This document shows positions 24,274-33,864 of a stretch of 64,000 nucleotides of DNA, one piece after another. Below the pieces are notes generated by a model. That model worked only from the letters and a program-made list of their open reading frames with translations. It made no database searches and was not told where the DNA came from. The DNA comes from Lacrimispora sp. BS-2 (GTDB lineage: Bacteria > Bacillota > Clostridia > Lachnospirales > Lachnospiraceae). The translations under genes and the position numbers were made by a program. Each line of letters opens with the position of its first letter. Positions within the stretch are counted from its first letter, which is position 1. The stretch lies in NCBI RefSeq assembly GCF_040207125.1, contig NZ_CP157940.1:2666001-2730000 (forward strand). Direction: 5' to 3'.

Positions 24274-25605
24274 TCAGATTTTTTCAGGCAGAACAGATTT
24301 CTTTTCCTTCAGCAAGATCAGACAGATTCCCATCGCCAGAAATTCTGCTGCCGGCATGACCGACCATATCCCGGTTACTCCAAATACCATTGGAAAAAGA
24401 AATACCAGTACACTGCTTAAAACAAGCCCCCTCATCAGACAGATGAACAAAGCCTTTCCCGGCTTTAACACAGACTGGAACCAGGTGCTGAACAATATAT
24501 TAAATCCCATGGGCAGAAATGACAGGAAATAAATCCTGACAGCAGGGACCGACATAGCTAAAATCTCATCCGTTGGTCCTACAAAGGCCTTTGTTACCAG
24601 AGCCGGAAAAAGCATACCGATCCCCACAAACAGCAAACCGGAAAAGCATACCGCCAGCTCTCCCATGCGGCGTGTTTCCTTTAACCTCTCCTTTTTTCCT
24701 GCCCCATAATTCATAGCAAGAATGGGCTGGGATGCCTGAGAGATACCATTATTAATAGAAGCAACGATCAGAGCGCTGTTGGATATGATACCGTATACCA
24801 CCACTCCAAGGTCGCCAACGTAAGCCAAAAGCTGGCGGTTGAATAAAAACATGACAATTCCGCTGCACGTTTCCAATAAGAAGCTGGAAAGGCCGTTCAC
24901 CAGGATTTCCCCTGCCCTTCTCCATTTGATGCGAAGGACGATTTTCAAGGAATTCCCCTTGGAAAACAAATGGGTGAGCAAAATGCCAAGAGTTAGGCAG
25001 GAGCCAATTGCAGTGGCCGCCGCTGCTCCCACCATTCCCATATTCATAGGAAAGATAAAAATATAATCCAGGATCACATTGGTGATACCGCCGGAAATCA
25101 CGGCTGCCATGGCCACTTTAGGAGCCCTGTCATTTCTGACAAAGGATTGCAGAAAAGAAGAAAGCAGGAATACAGGCGCCCCTGACACCAGTATCCTTCC
25201 ATATTCCCTGACATAGAGATCCATGGATTCATTTCTCCCCAAAAACTTTGTTACAGGATCAAACAGCAGATGCCCTGCCGTCACATAGAACACGCCGGCA
25301 GCAGCCGCCATGCAGAATGCAGCCGTAAAATACTCCCTGGCCCCCTGCTCATCTCCCTTTCCCTTGGAAATGGATAAGAGCACTCCCCCGCCTACGCCAA
25401 ACAGCAGGCCGGTTCCAAAAAACAGGCTGTATAAGGGCAGAAGTAAGTTTAAAGCAGCAATTCCCATGGGACCTACTCCCCGCCCGATCATCAGGGTATC
25501 CGCCAGGATATATATGGAGGTGACCAGCGTGGCGCTGATGGAGGGCATCAGATACCTTAAAAATAATCTCTTCACCGGTTCTTCCAGTAGATTTGCTTTT
25601 TTCAT
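24274..25605 (-). CDS. MATE-family multidrug/toxin exporter
   Basis: The 443-aa protein has about twelve hydrophobic segments in two related halves. Family traits are the opening PVKRLFLRYLMPSISATLVTSIYILADTLMIGRGVG region (residues 10-45, outlined) with a tyrosine-rich first helix, GNSLKIVLRIKWRR-like linker and the second-half ISNSALIVASINNGISQASQP. It would expel cationic drugs or metabolites using a sodium or proton gradient. ATG 25605 follows AAGGAGG; a start six codons earlier overlaps that site. It stands alone between ppdK and the nucleoside importer and its substrate is unknown. Confidence 0.9.
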   Translation of the reverse strand: MKKANLLEEPVKRLFLRYLMPSISATLVTSIYILADTLMIGRGVGPMGIAALNLLLPLYSLFFGTGLLFGVGGGVLLSISKGKGDEQGAREYFTAAFCMAAAAGVFYVTAGHLLFDPVTKFLGRNESMDLYVREYGRILVSGAPVFLLSSFLQSFVRNDRAPKVAMAAVISGGITNVILDYIFIFPMNMGMVGAAAATAIGSCLTLGILLTHLFSKGNSLKIVLRIKWRRAGEILVNGLSSFLLETCSGIVMFLFNRQLLAYVGDLGVVVYGIISNSALIVASINNGISQASQPILAMNYGAGKKERLKETRRMGELAVCFSGLLFVGIGMLFPALVTKAFVGPTDEILAMSVPAVRIYFLSFLPMGFNILFSTWFQSVLKPGKALFICLMRGLVLSSVLVFLFPMVFGVTGIWSVMPAAEFLAMGICLILLKEKKSVLPEKI

Positions 25606-25763
25606 AAGCAGCCTCCTTTTCAAGTCTTTTAACAGTTTAGCATTTTTTTCTTAAATAACAAGCAAAATCAGAGAAAACCGTCCTATATGCAGAGTTAAGG
25701 AATATATTCCATAAAATGCTTGATTCTTTTTTGATTTTTTCTGTAAAATAATACCAAATGAGA

Positions 25764-25792
25764 TTGTTTCTGGGACAAAAATGTGGTACATT
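25764..25792 (+). promoter_or_regulatory. Probable promoter of the nucleoside importer
   Basis: TTGTTT (25764-25769) and TACATT (25787-25792) are spaced by 17 nt and lie 47 nt before the binding-protein start. No purine riboswitch pattern is visible in the short leader. Confidence 0.45.
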
Positions 25793-25838
25793 AGTGGTAT
25801 CTCTAAAATCAATAAAAAACAGGAGGAAAAACAAGATT

Positions 25839-27002
25839 ATGAAAAAGAGAGCACTAGCATTAGTAATGGCAGTTATGATGGCTGCAACCTTAAGCGGATG
25901 CGGTTCTTCCAATCAAGGCGGTGACGCTACCACAGCGGCACCTGCAGAGACCACAGCTGCTGAAAAAACGGCAGAGACAACCGCAGCTTCAGAAAAGCCT
26001 GAAAACGGGTATGAGCTTGCATTGGTTACAGACTTAGGAACCATTGATGACAAGTCCTTTAACCAGGGTGCATGGGAAGGCATGAAGAAGTATGCGGAGG
26101 AAAACAGCATTTCCTACAAGTACTACCAGCCCCAGGAAGGTACTACCGATTCCTATCTTGAGACCATCGGACTTGCTATCGAAGGCGGCGCTAAGCTAGT
26201 TGTTTGCCCGGGATTTTTATTTGAAGAGCCTGTATTCCTTGCCCAGGATCAGTACAAGGATGTTCATTTCATCCTTCTGGATGGCGAGCCTCACAATGGT
26301 GATTATTCCGAATTCAGAACAGAGGCTAATGTAATGCCGATCCTGTTCCAGGAAGACGAGCCTGGATTCTTAGCCGGCTATGCAGCAGTAAAAGAAGGCT
26401 ATACAAAACTCGGATTCTTAGGCGGCATGGCAGTTCCGGCAGTTATCCGTTACGGCTACGGATTTGCAGAAGGTGCTGACTTTGCAGCAAAGGAAATGGG
26501 AATCGATGGCATAGAAATCATGTACAACTACACAGGTGCATTTGCCGCTACACCGGAAGCACAGTCCATGGCAGCTTCCTGGTACCAGAACGGAACAGAA
26601 GTGATCTTTGGATGCGGCGGAGCTGTTGGTAACTCCGTTATGGCTGCTGCTGAAGAAAAAGGCACAAAGGTTATCGGCGTTGACGTTGACCAGAGCTATG
26701 AATCCAATACTGTTATCACTTCAGCTATGAAAGAACTGTCCGTTTCCGTTTACGACGGAGTGAAAGCATTCTATGACAATGCTTTCCCAGGCGGAAAGAC
26801 AAGCATATTCACTGCCAAGAACGATGGTATCGGACTTCCAATGGAAACTTCCAAATTCACCAAGTTCACACAGCAGGATTATGACGCTATCTTTACACAG
26901 TTAAAAGACGGTAAAATCGAACTTGTACAGCCTTCTCAGGATAACAACAATCCTACGGTTGACTTAAAGCTTGAAAAAACAAAAATCAGCTTTGTAGAAT
27001 AG
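25839..27002 (+). CDS. BMP-family nucleoside-binding lipoprotein
   Basis: The 387-aa lipoprotein has a signal ending in LSGCGSS (cysteine about residue 21), a Thr/Ala/Glu-rich linker, and the BMP/PnrA domain: LVTDLGTIDDKSFNQGAWEG near 65-84, GGMAVPAVIRYGYGF and VIGVDVDQS. Proteins of this family bind purine nucleosides outside the membrane. The following genes encode a two-domain ATPase and two permeases of the same type (compare nupNOPQ of Bacillus or bmpA-nupABC of Lactococcus). Start ATG 25839 has AGGAGG upstream. A terminator at 27078-27140 separates it from the ATPase gene, consistent with excess binding protein. Confidence 0.92.
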   Translation: MKKRALALVMAVMMAATLSGCGSSNQGGDATTAAPAETTAAEKTAETTAASEKPENGYELALVTDLGTIDDKSFNQGAWEGMKKYAEENSISYKYYQPQEGTTDSYLETIGLAIEGGAKLVVCPGFLFEEPVFLAQDQYKDVHFILLDGEPHNGDYSEFRTEANVMPILFQEDEPGFLAGYAAVKEGYTKLGFLGGMAVPAVIRYGYGFAEGADFAAKEMGIDGIEIMYNYTGAFAATPEAQSMAASWYQNGTEVIFGCGGAVGNSVMAAAEEKGTKVIGVDVDQSYESNTVITSAMKELSVSVYDGVKAFYDNAFPGGKTSIFTAKNDGIGLPMETSKFTKFTQQDYDAIFTQLKDGKIELVQPSQDNNNPTVDLKLEKTKISFVE

Positions 27003-27077
27003 TCTTCAGGCATACCTATACACCCGGTAAAGCAGGGTGGGCACTGCCCAAAAAGCGCGGGCAATGAAAAAGAAAAG

Positions 27078-27140
27078 GAGATGCCGTTTGATTCACCAGT
27101 CATAACAGACCTGGTCTCTTACGGCATCTCTTTTTTATTT
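27078..27140 (+). terminator. Partial terminator between binding-protein and ATPase genes
   Basis: GAGATGCCGT (27078-27087) pairs perfectly with ACGGCATCTC (27121-27130) and TTTTTTATTTT follows. Because three importer genes lie downstream without a clear promoter of their own, it probably lets part of the transcripts read through. Confidence 0.85.
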
Positions 27141-27217
27141 TCTTAAAAGCGGAAAAATACCAAGGTATATTTTATTAACCAGGTCCCATAGATAGGTACC
27201 GAATTAAGGGGGATTTT

Positions 27218-28753
27218 ATGGACTACATTATTGAGATGCTTCACATCACGAAAGAATTTCCTGGTATCATCGCAAATGATGACATCACTCTGCAATTAAA
27301 GAAAGGCGAGATCCTTGCTCTGCTTGGTGAAAACGGCGCAGGAAAATCCACGCTCATGAGCGTCTTATTCGGCCTGTACCAGCCGGAAAAAGGCGTCATT
27401 AAGGTCAGAGGCAAGGAAGAAAAAATCACCGGGCCTTTAGATGCCAATGCCCTGGGTATTGGTATGGTTCATCAGCATTTTAAGCTGGTCGAGAATTTTA
27501 CCGTGCTCCAGAATATTGTTCTGGGCATTGAAACAACAAAACGCGGGTTTTTAAAAATGGATGACGCCCGCAAAAAGGTTATGGATTTAAGTGAGAAATA
27601 CAAATTATTCGTGGACCCGGATGCAATCATATCAGATATTACCGTTGGCATGCAGCAAAGGGTCGAGATTTTGAAAATGCTTTATCGCGATAACGAAATC
27701 ATGATTTTTGACGAACCCACTGCGGTTCTTACCCCTCAGGAAATTGAAGAACTGATGCAGATCATGAAAGATCTGGTAAAGGAAGGCAAGTCCATCCTGT
27801 TTATCACCCACAAGCTCAATGAAATCAAGGCGGTTGCGGACCGCTGTTCTGTCCTGCGCCGCGGTAAATATATTGGAACGGTAGAGGTAGCAGAAACAAC
27901 GCCCGAAGAAATGTCAGAGATGATGGTTGGCCGCAAGGTGAACCTGACCGTTGACAAGAATCCTTCCAAGCCCGGAGATATTGTGCTGGAAGTTAAGGAT
28001 CTTTCCGTAGAGGCCAAAAGAGAAGGCCAGACAAAAAAACTGGTCCATGATGTCTCTTTCAAGGTAAAAAAAGGAGAAATCGTATGCATCGCCGGAATCG
28101 ACGGCAACGGCCAGACAGAGCTCATCCATGCGATCACCGGCATTTCCGATATGAGCACCGGTACCGTTACCATCAATGGGGAAGACGTGACAAAAAAAAG
28201 CATCCGTTACAAAAATACCCATGGATTATCCCACATACCGGAGGACAGGCACAAACACGGCCTTGTCCTGGATTACAACCTGGCTTATAACCTGGTCCTT
28301 CAGCAGTATTTTGAAAAGGACTTCCAAAGCAGTACCTTCTTAAAAAATGACAAGATTTATGAATACGCAGAAAAGCTGATTCAGGATTATGACATAAGAA
28401 GCAGCGAAGGCCCCTTTACCACAACCCGCAGCATGTCCGGCGGAAACCAGCAAAAGGCCATTGTGGCAAGAGAGATCTCTAAAGTTCCCGATATTCTTCT
28501 GGCTGTTCAGCCCACCCGCGGCTTAGATGTGGGGGCTATTGAATACATCCACCGCCAGCTTGTAAAACAAAGAGATGCCGGAGCAGCTATTCTCTTAGTA
28601 TCCCTGGAATTAGATGAAGTCATGAATTTAAGCGACCGGATTCTGGTCATGTTTGAAGGCGGAATCGTAGCCGACTTAAATCCTAAGAACGTCACGGTTC
28701 AGGAATTGGGTCTTTATATGGCAGGCGCAAAGAAAGAAGGTGGCAAATCATGA
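27218..28753 (+). CDS. Nucleoside/simple-sugar-type ABC importer ATPase, two ABC domains
   Basis: The 511-aa protein holds two ABC domains, as in NupO/RbsA-type ATPases. Domain 1 has Walker A GENGAGKS near 38-45 and Walker B IMIFDEPTAVL. Domain 2 has a degenerate Walker A GIDGNGQTE, signature MSGGNQQKAIVARE and Walker B DILLAVQPTRGLD, where glutamine replaces the usual glutamate of DEP, as common in this family. It energises the two permeases that follow. The stop overlaps the next start by 4 nt (ATGA), and AAGGGGG precedes its own ATG. Confidence 0.93.
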   Translation: MDYIIEMLHITKEFPGIIANDDITLQLKKGEILALLGENGAGKSTLMSVLFGLYQPEKGVIKVRGKEEKITGPLDANALGIGMVHQHFKLVENFTVLQNIVLGIETTKRGFLKMDDARKKVMDLSEKYKLFVDPDAIISDITVGMQQRVEILKMLYRDNEIMIFDEPTAVLTPQEIEELMQIMKDLVKEGKSILFITHKLNEIKAVADRCSVLRRGKYIGTVEVAETTPEEMSEMMVGRKVNLTVDKNPSKPGDIVLEVKDLSVEAKREGQTKKLVHDVSFKVKKGEIVCIAGIDGNGQTELIHAITGISDMSTGTVTINGEDVTKKSIRYKNTHGLSHIPEDRHKHGLVLDYNLAYNLVLQQYFEKDFQSSTFLKNDKIYEYAEKLIQDYDIRSSEGPFTTTRSMSGGNQQKAIVAREISKVPDILLAVQPTRGLDVGAIEYIHRQLVKQRDAGAAILLVSLELDEVMNLSDRILVMFEGGIVADLNPKNVTVQELGLYMAGAKKEGGKS

Positions 28754-29859
28754 AACCGAAACAGATAAAGGATCATACAGGAATTCTCTCTTCCATCTTT
28801 GCCATTATACTTGGATTGATCGTAGGCCTGATCATTCTGTTCCTCTGCAATCCGAAGCAGGCTCTTCCAGGATTTGCAACGATTTTATCAGGGGCATTTA
28901 CCCATGGAGCCAAAGGCGTAGGACAGGTATTTTACTATGCAACTCCCATCATCCTCACCGGTCTTTCCGTGGGATTTGCCTTTAAGACAGGGCTTTTTAA
29001 CATCGGAACTCCCGGCCAGTTCATCATGGGAGGATTTGGCGCTGTCTATGTAGGAATCCTCTGGACATCCTTAGGACCTGCCCACTGGGTAGTCGCCCTT
29101 CTTGCCAGCATCATCCTGGGCGCCGTATGGGGCCTTGTTCCAGGACTTTTAAAAGCTTATTTTAACGTAAATGAGGTAATCGCCTCCATTATGATGAATT
29201 ACATCGGCATGTATCTGGTAAACTGGATCGTAAAAAGCTATAAGCCCTTATTTAACAACCTGCGCAATGAGTCCAGGAATGTGGCGGCAACAGCCAACAT
29301 CCCAAAGATGGGGCTGGACAAGATATTCCCAGGCTCCAGCGTAAACGGGGGAATCCTTATTGCAATCCTCACGGTAATTCTGATCTGGCTTCTCCTTAAC
29401 AAAACCACCTTTGGCTATGAATTAAAGGCTGTGGGCTTTAACCGGGATGCCAGTAAATACGCCGGCATCAATGAAAAAAAGAGCATCATCCTGTCCATGA
29501 TGATCGCAGGAGCCATTGCAGGACTTGCCGGAGGGCTTTTGTATCTGGCTGGTACCGGAAAGCACATTGAAATCAAGGACGTGCTGGCATCGGAAGGCTT
29601 TACGGGTATTTCCGTTGCATTGCTGGGCTTAAGCAACCCCATCGGAGTTCTCTTCTCCGGCATCTTCATCGCATACTTAACAGCCGGAGGCTTTTACTTG
29701 CAGCTATTTGAATTTTCAACGGAAATCATTGACATCATCGTAGCGGTCATCATCTATTTCAGCGCCTTTGCCCTTATGGTAAAGATTATTCTTTCTAAAA
29801 TCCACAGGCAGAAAGATGAAAAAGCTGAAAGTGCAAAGGAAGGAGGGATGAAATCATGA
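28750..29859 (+). CDS. Nucleoside ABC importer permease 1
   Basis: The 369-aa membrane protein has about ten hydrophobic segments and the BPD_transp_2 signature: TGLSVGFAFKTGLFNIGTPGQF near 76-97, where a family G-x-F-N-I-G-x-x-G-Q motif is seen, and AGINEKKSIILSMMIAGAIAGLAGG in the C-terminal half. It corresponds to NupP-type subunits. It overlaps the ATPase and the second permease genes by 4 nt each, so all three are coupled. Confidence 0.92.
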   Translation: MKPKQIKDHTGILSSIFAIILGLIVGLIILFLCNPKQALPGFATILSGAFTHGAKGVGQVFYYATPIILTGLSVGFAFKTGLFNIGTPGQFIMGGFGAVYVGILWTSLGPAHWVVALLASIILGAVWGLVPGLLKAYFNVNEVIASIMMNYIGMYLVNWIVKSYKPLFNNLRNESRNVAATANIPKMGLDKIFPGSSVNGGILIAILTVILIWLLLNKTTFGYELKAVGFNRDASKYAGINEKKSIILSMMIAGAIAGLAGGLLYLAGTGKHIEIKDVLASEGFTGISVALLGLSNPIGVLFSGIFIAYLTAGGFYLQLFEFSTEIIDIIVAVIIYFSAFALMVKIILSKIHRQKDEKAESAKEGGMKS

Positions 29860-30809
29860 ACGTAATTTATTTTATTTTCCAACAGACCATGTATTTCATG
29901 ATTCCTCTCATGATCGTAGCTTTGGGAGCCATGTTCTCCGAACGAAGCGGCATCATTAACATCGCCCTGGAAGGAATCATGACCATGGGAGCTTTTACCG
30001 GAATCCTGTTCATTCATTTTACAGGCGGCTCCATGACCGGACAACTCCAGCTCATCATTGCGGTGCTGATTTCCATGGCAACCGGTATGGTATTTTCCCT
30101 GTTCCACGCTTACGCGTCCATCAACATGAAGTCCAATCAGGTAATCAGCGGTACTGCATTAAATATGTTTGCTCCCGCCTTTGCCATTTTCGTGGCCCGT
30201 GTCATTCAGGGCGTACAGCAGGTACAGTTTACCAATACCTTCCGTATTGTATCCGTTCCGTTATTGGGAAAGATTCCGTTTTTCGGTCCTCTCCTGTTCC
30301 AGAACGCTTATATCACCACTTATATTGGCATTGCAATCTTTTTGCTTTCAACCATTGTCCTTTATAAAACCAGGTTTGGTTTAAGGCTTAGGGCCTGCGG
30401 CGAGCATCCCCAGGCGGCCGACTCTGCCGGAATTAACGTATACCGGATGCAGTATGCAGGCGTCCTGATCTCCGGCGCACTTGGCGGGCTTGGAGGACTG
30501 GTTTTTGTGGTTCCCACCTCCACCAATTTTAACGCAGACGTAGCCGGATACGGCTTCCTGGCTCTGGCTGTTTTGATCTTCGGCCAGTGGAAGCCGGTCA
30601 ATATCATGCTTGCCTCCCTTTTCTTCGGGCTCATGAAGGCGATCGCATCCGCTTATTCCGGAATCCCGTTCTTAAGCGCAATGGGCATTCCAAGCTACTT
30701 CTATAAAATGGTGCCTTATATCATCACCCTGATCGTGCTGATCTTCACTTCCAGAAACTCTCAGGCTCCAAAAGCAGAGGGTATTCCTTACGATAAGGGA
30801 CAGAGATAA
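29856..30809 (+). CDS. Nucleoside ABC importer permease 2
   Basis: The 317-aa membrane protein is the partner subunit, with about eight segments, MFSERSGIINIALEGIM near residues 28-44, GLRLRACGEHPQAADSAGINV near 170, and a C-terminal MKAIASAYSGIP stretch. It is the last gene of the importer, with a strong terminator 15 nt after the stop. The heteromeric permease with one fused ATPase is the usual form of this transporter class. Confidence 0.92.
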   Translation: MNVIYFIFQQTMYFMIPLMIVALGAMFSERSGIINIALEGIMTMGAFTGILFIHFTGGSMTGQLQLIIAVLISMATGMVFSLFHAYASINMKSNQVISGTALNMFAPAFAIFVARVIQGVQQVQFTNTFRIVSVPLLGKIPFFGPLLFQNAYITTYIGIAIFLLSTIVLYKTRFGLRLRACGEHPQAADSAGINVYRMQYAGVLISGALGGLGGLVFVVPTSTNFNADVAGYGFLALAVLIFGQWKPVNIMLASLFFGLMKAIASAYSGIPFLSAMGIPSYFYKMVPYIITLIVLIFTSRNSQAPKAEGIPYDKGQR

Positions 30810-30823
30810 AAGACAGAAAATTG

Positions 30824-30876
30824 CAGCCGCAAAAAAGAAAGTATGGATTTTCTTTTTTGCGGCTGTTTCTTTTTTA
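30824..30876 (+). terminator. Terminator of the nucleoside importer operon
   Basis: CAGCCGCAAAAAAGAAA (30824-30840) pairs with the arm ending at 30864 (TTTTCTTTTTTGCGGCTG) around a short loop and is followed by TTTCTTTTTT. Confidence 0.9.
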
Positions 30877-30993
30877 TCCTGCCGGCTGTATTCTTCCTGT
30901 TTATGGGGAAATCCCTGATTTCTCCTAATATCTAGTCACTCAGAAAAGACAAAGCCATATAATACACTACAATGCACGAAAAGAGTGAGTCTA

Positions 30994-31464
30994 ATGATGT
31001 CATATAGCTGTTATGTCAGTCATTCTAACTGCGTATCGGACAATGCTTATCTTACCTGGGATATAAATGACTACGGACCGGCGCCGCTGGTGCTCAACAT
31101 TGTCCATGATACTCTCCGGAACCCCACCTTTCTCACGACCCGCTGGACCGGGGACCATATGCAGCTTGCCCTCATGAGCATTCCTGTGAACGGGGAGACA
31201 GGTCTGGGAAACAATCCGGAGTTAGATCAGTTTATACGCATAGAATCAGGAGAAGGGCTGCTACTTATGGGAGACAGTCCTTATAATCTTACTTTCCAGG
31301 AGCCTGTAAATGACAAATGCGCTATTATCATCCCGGCGAATACCTGGTACAATCTCAAGAATACCGGCGAAGATGCCTTAAAGCTTTTTACCATTTATTC
31401 TCCCGTCGTACAGCCCTCTGGAACGGTACATTGGAGAATGAATGATTTAAAAAAAGGGGAATAA
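30994..31464 (+). CDS. Cupin-domain protein
   Basis: The 156-aa protein is a single-domain cupin. Motif 1 appears as GNNPELDQFIRIESGEGLLLMGD (outlined, near 72-95) and motif 2 as IIPANTWYNLKNTGEDALKLFTIYSP with a metal-type asparagine/threonine pattern; the classical histidines of motif 1 are not complete, so metal binding is uncertain. Similar small cupins are found alone in Firmicutes and their role is unknown. Two adjacent ATG codons at 30994 and 30997 are possible starts, with only AAGAGTGAG as a weak ribosome site. The gene has its own terminator. Confidence 0.75.
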   Translation: MMSYSCYVSHSNCVSDNAYLTWDINDYGPAPLVLNIVHDTLRNPTFLTTRWTGDHMQLALMSIPVNGETGLGNNPELDQFIRIESGEGLLLMGDSPYNLTFQEPVNDKCAIIIPANTWYNLKNTGEDALKLFTIYSPVVQPSGTVHWRMNDLKKGE

Positions 31465-31475
31465 CAGTGAAATAA

Positions 31476-31520
31476 AAAAAGGTGCAGGAAGAAGGGGTTG
31501 CCTCTTCCTGTACCTTTTTT
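31476..31520. terminator. Bidirectional terminator between cupin gene and glyS
   Basis: AAAAAGGTGCAGGAAGA (31476-31492) pairs with TCTTCCTGTACCTTTTTT (31503-31520) with one mismatch. A-tract and T-tract on opposite sides make it work for both convergent genes. Confidence 0.9.
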
Positions 31521-31564
31521 ACAAATCCCACGGGCTGCTTCCCGTCAAAGGGAAACGATCCTAT

Positions 31565-32953
31565 TTAGAAACGGAACTTATCTTCAAAATAACTTTTCAG
31601 CTCTGCAATGGGAACTCTCACCTGGTCCATGGTATCACGGTCACGGACAGTTACTGCAAAGTCCTCTTCGGAATCAAAATCATAGGTAACGCAGAACGGG
31701 GTGCCGATCTCATCCTGTCTTCTATAGCGCTTTCCGATATTGCCTCTGTCATCGAATTCGCAGTTATAGTATTTGCAAAGCTCTTCATATACCTTTTCCG
31801 CGCCTTCATTCAGCTTTTTGGAAAGAGGCAGCACACCGATCTTAACAGGAGCAATGGCAGGATGGAAGTGAAGCACCGTACGCACATCTCCTTCTGCGAT
31901 CTCCTCTTCATCGTATGCAGCGCAAAGGAATGCAAGGGTCACACGGTCAGCTCCCAGAGACGGCTCTACCACGTAGGGAACGTACCGCTCCTTCTTTTCA
32001 TCATCAAAATATGTCAAATCCTGACCGGAGGTATTCTGGTGCTGGGTTAAGTCATAATCTGTTCTGTCTGCAATTCCCCATAACTCACCCCATCCAAATG
32101 GGAACAGGAATTCAATGTCAGAGGTTGCCTTACTGTAGAAAGAAAGCTCTTCTTTCTCATGATCCCTGACACGCATCTCGTCTTCTTTGATTCCCAGGGT
32201 CTTCAGCCAGTTGATGCAGAACTCTTTCCAGTATGCGAACCATTCCAGATCCGTATCCGGCTCACAGAAAAATTCCAGCTCCATCTGCTCAAATTCCCTG
32301 GTACGGAAGGTGAAGTTTCCCGGAGTGATCTCGTTACGGAAGGATTTTCCGACCTGTCCGATTCCGAATGGTATTTTCTTACGGGAGGTTCTTTGTACGT
32401 TTTTGAAGTTTACGAAAATACCCTGAGCTGTCTCTGGTCTTAAGTATACGGTATTTTTGGCATCTTCTGTTACTCCCTGGAAGGTTTTGAACATCAGGTT
32501 GAATTGACGGATATCCGTAAAATCATGCTTTCCGCAGCTTGGGCAGCAAATGTTCTTCTCATCAATATAGCTCTTCATCTCTTCCTGGGACCAGGCATCT
32601 ACAGAGCCTTCGATGGTGATATTGTTTTCAGACATGTAATCTTCAATCAGTTTATCTGCACGGAAACGCTCCTTGCATGCCTTGCAGTCCATCAGCGGGT
32701 CGGAAAAGCCGCCTAAGTGTCCGGAGGCGACCCAGGTCTGGGAATTCATCAAAATGGCACAGTCCACGCCCACATTATAAGGGCTTTCCTGAATGAATTT
32801 CTGCCACCATGCTTTTTTTACATTGTTCTTCAGTTCCACGCCTAAGTTGCCGTAATCCCAGGTATTTGCAAGGCCGCCGTAAATTTCGGAGCCAGGATAT
32901 ACAAATCCTCTTGATTTTGCAAGTCCCACAATCTTTTCCATTGTCTTTTCCAT
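31565..32953 (-). CDS. glyS: Glycyl-tRNA synthetase, single-chain dimer type
   Basis: The 462-aa class II synthetase charges tRNA-Gly with glycine. It has [18 protein letters not shown] near residues 27-44, a zinc-type insertion with CKAC and [10 protein letters not shown] (about 88-160), motif 2 around [21 protein letters not shown] (outlined), and a C-terminal anticodon-binding domain ending YFEDKFRF. This alpha2 type is common in Lachnospiraceae and unrelated to the tetrameric GlyQ/GlyS enzyme. AGAGAGG precedes the ATG. No T-box is visible upstream, where a lipoprotein gene ends only 14 nt away. Confidence 0.96.
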   Translation of the reverse strand: MEKTMEKIVGLAKSRGFVYPGSEIYGGLANTWDYGNLGVELKNNVKKAWWQKFIQESPYNVGVDCAILMNSQTWVASGHLGGFSDPLMDCKACKERFRADKLIEDYMSENNITIEGSVDAWSQEEMKSYIDEKNICCPSCGKHDFTDIRQFNLMFKTFQGVTEDAKNTVYLRPETAQGIFVNFKNVQRTSRKKIPFGIGQVGKSFRNEITPGNFTFRTREFEQMELEFFCEPDTDLEWFAYWKEFCINWLKTLGIKEDEMRVRDHEKEELSFYSKATSDIEFLFPFGWGELWGIADRTDYDLTQHQNTSGQDLTYFDDEKKERYVPYVVEPSLGADRVTLAFLCAAYDEEEIAEGDVRTVLHFHPAIAPVKIGVLPLSKKLNEGAEKVYEELCKYYNCEFDDRGNIGKRYRRQDEIGTPFCVTYDFDSEEDFAVTVRDRDTMDQVRVPIAELKSYFEDKFRF

Positions 32954-32967
32954 GATCTTAACCTCTC

Positions 32968-33597
32968 TTATTTAAAAATGATGTAATTTTTCCCTTGCGC
33001 TGTCTGAACGGTATAGTGATCCTTTATAACTACATTATTGGAAACAAATAAAAGCTTTCCCTGGGTTTGTATTGTCACCGGCTGTTTAGACTCCACAACA
33101 ACGGCGAAGCACTCCCCTTTGCTGGATAACGCTTTTTTTTCTGCCTGTTTCCCATCAGAGGCCTTTACAAAAGTCACTCCTTCTGACTCACTCTGCCCTA
33201 ATACATCGGACAAAGGGGTCACAGAAATGGAATCCACCTGGTTTTCTTTATCCTCATACTCAGAGGAAAAGCCGACCAGATCGCTTCCTGACCCATAGCG
33301 GAAAACCATTCTGGCATTCCCCTTTTCCAGAGTACAGGTATCCAGGGTTACTGCTCCCTGACCATGGGACTCATTATATCTGGAAACGGCTTCTTCCAGA
33401 TATGCTTTTAATTCATCTGCACGATAGTAATCCTGTTCCGCATAGGTTTCCACCGTCGCGGTCTGAAGGGTTCCTTCTTCCGTTACATAAATTCTGCTGC
33501 TCTCCGAATTCAAGGTGCCGCCGCCGCTTCTGCCTAAGCAGCCTGTCAGCATTCCGGCAAACAGAAAAACAGCCAGAACGGCTTTCTTCTTTTTCAT
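32968..33597 (-). CDS. Hypothetical lipoprotein
   Basis: The 209-aa product begins [22 protein letters not shown], where cysteine 20 is the lipidation site, followed by a Gly/Ser linker and a soluble domain of unknown fold containing [15 protein letters not shown] and a C-terminal NYIIFK. Start ATG 33597 has GGAGG 6 nt upstream; the longer open frame to 33846 merely reads through the repeat element upstream. It should be anchored outside the membrane. I do not recognise a family. It lies just upstream of glyS and just downstream of a 126-bp hairpin repeat and recO. Confidence 0.75.
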   Translation of the reverse strand: MKKKKAVLAVFLFAGMLTGCLGRSGGGTLNSESSRIYVTEEGTLQTATVETYAEQDYYRADELKAYLEEAVSRYNESHGQGAVTLDTCTLEKGNARMVFRYGSGSDLVGFSSEYEDKENQVDSISVTPLSDVLGQSESEGVTFVKASDGKQAEKKALSSKGECFAVVVESKQPVTIQTQGKLLFVSNNVVIKDHYTVQTAQGKNYIIFK

Positions 33598-33635
33598 TCT
33601 TTTCCTCCTGCTTTGAATCCGATGTAGTGCTGCTT

Positions 33636-33712
33636 GTGAAACGCAGTGCTGGCCGCGAGAACGTTGGGCTGACTGTGAGAACGCAGTGCACCCGCGAGAC
33701 CGCAGTGCAGCC
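33636..33712. repeat. Four imperfect 19-20 bp tandem units
   Basis: The units start at 33636, 33655, 33675 and 33694 and follow GYGAGAMCGCAGTGCASCC; the second unit is the most altered. The fourth runs into the 126-bp hairpin element, and a single such unit also precedes the other element copy at 38480, so the unit seems to be part of the same repeat family. Confidence 0.65.
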
Positions 33713-33827
33713 ATGGAATCCCGAGGATTCCATGGCTCACGGGCATTCACCCTATGAATCAGGGCACGAGAAAATTTTCTTATGTGCAAGCACAACGAAA
33801 ATTTTCTCGTGCCCTGATTCGCACTGC
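33702..33827. repeat. 126-bp double-hairpin intergenic repeat, copy 1
   Basis: The element is bounded by GCAGTGC and its inverse GCACTGC. It holds a 13-bp stem with a 3-nt loop (33708-33736) and a perfect 22-bp stem whose loop carries TGTGC-AR-GCACA. Copy 2 at 38488-38613 has the same length and about 80 percent identity, and its first stem differs at three base pairs that all stay paired. It lies 38 nt past the recO stop and upstream of a lipoprotein gene on the same strand. It may be a mobile palindromic (MITE-like) element or encode a structured RNA. Confidence 0.8.
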
Positions 33828-33864
33828 TCATAGCATTCTTGAACATTATACCAAATCCCCCCCG

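Noticed and set aside
32954..32967. T-box leader for glyS.
   Set aside because: Only 14 nt separate glyS from the preceding gene, with no room for a T-box and no T-box sequence upstream of the lipoprotein gene.
33402..33833. Open frame over the repeat at 33.7 kb, similar in translation to a frame at 38491-38730.
   Set aside because: The likeness comes from the shared DNA hairpin element; neither frame has a ribosome site, and the base changes preserve stems, not codons.
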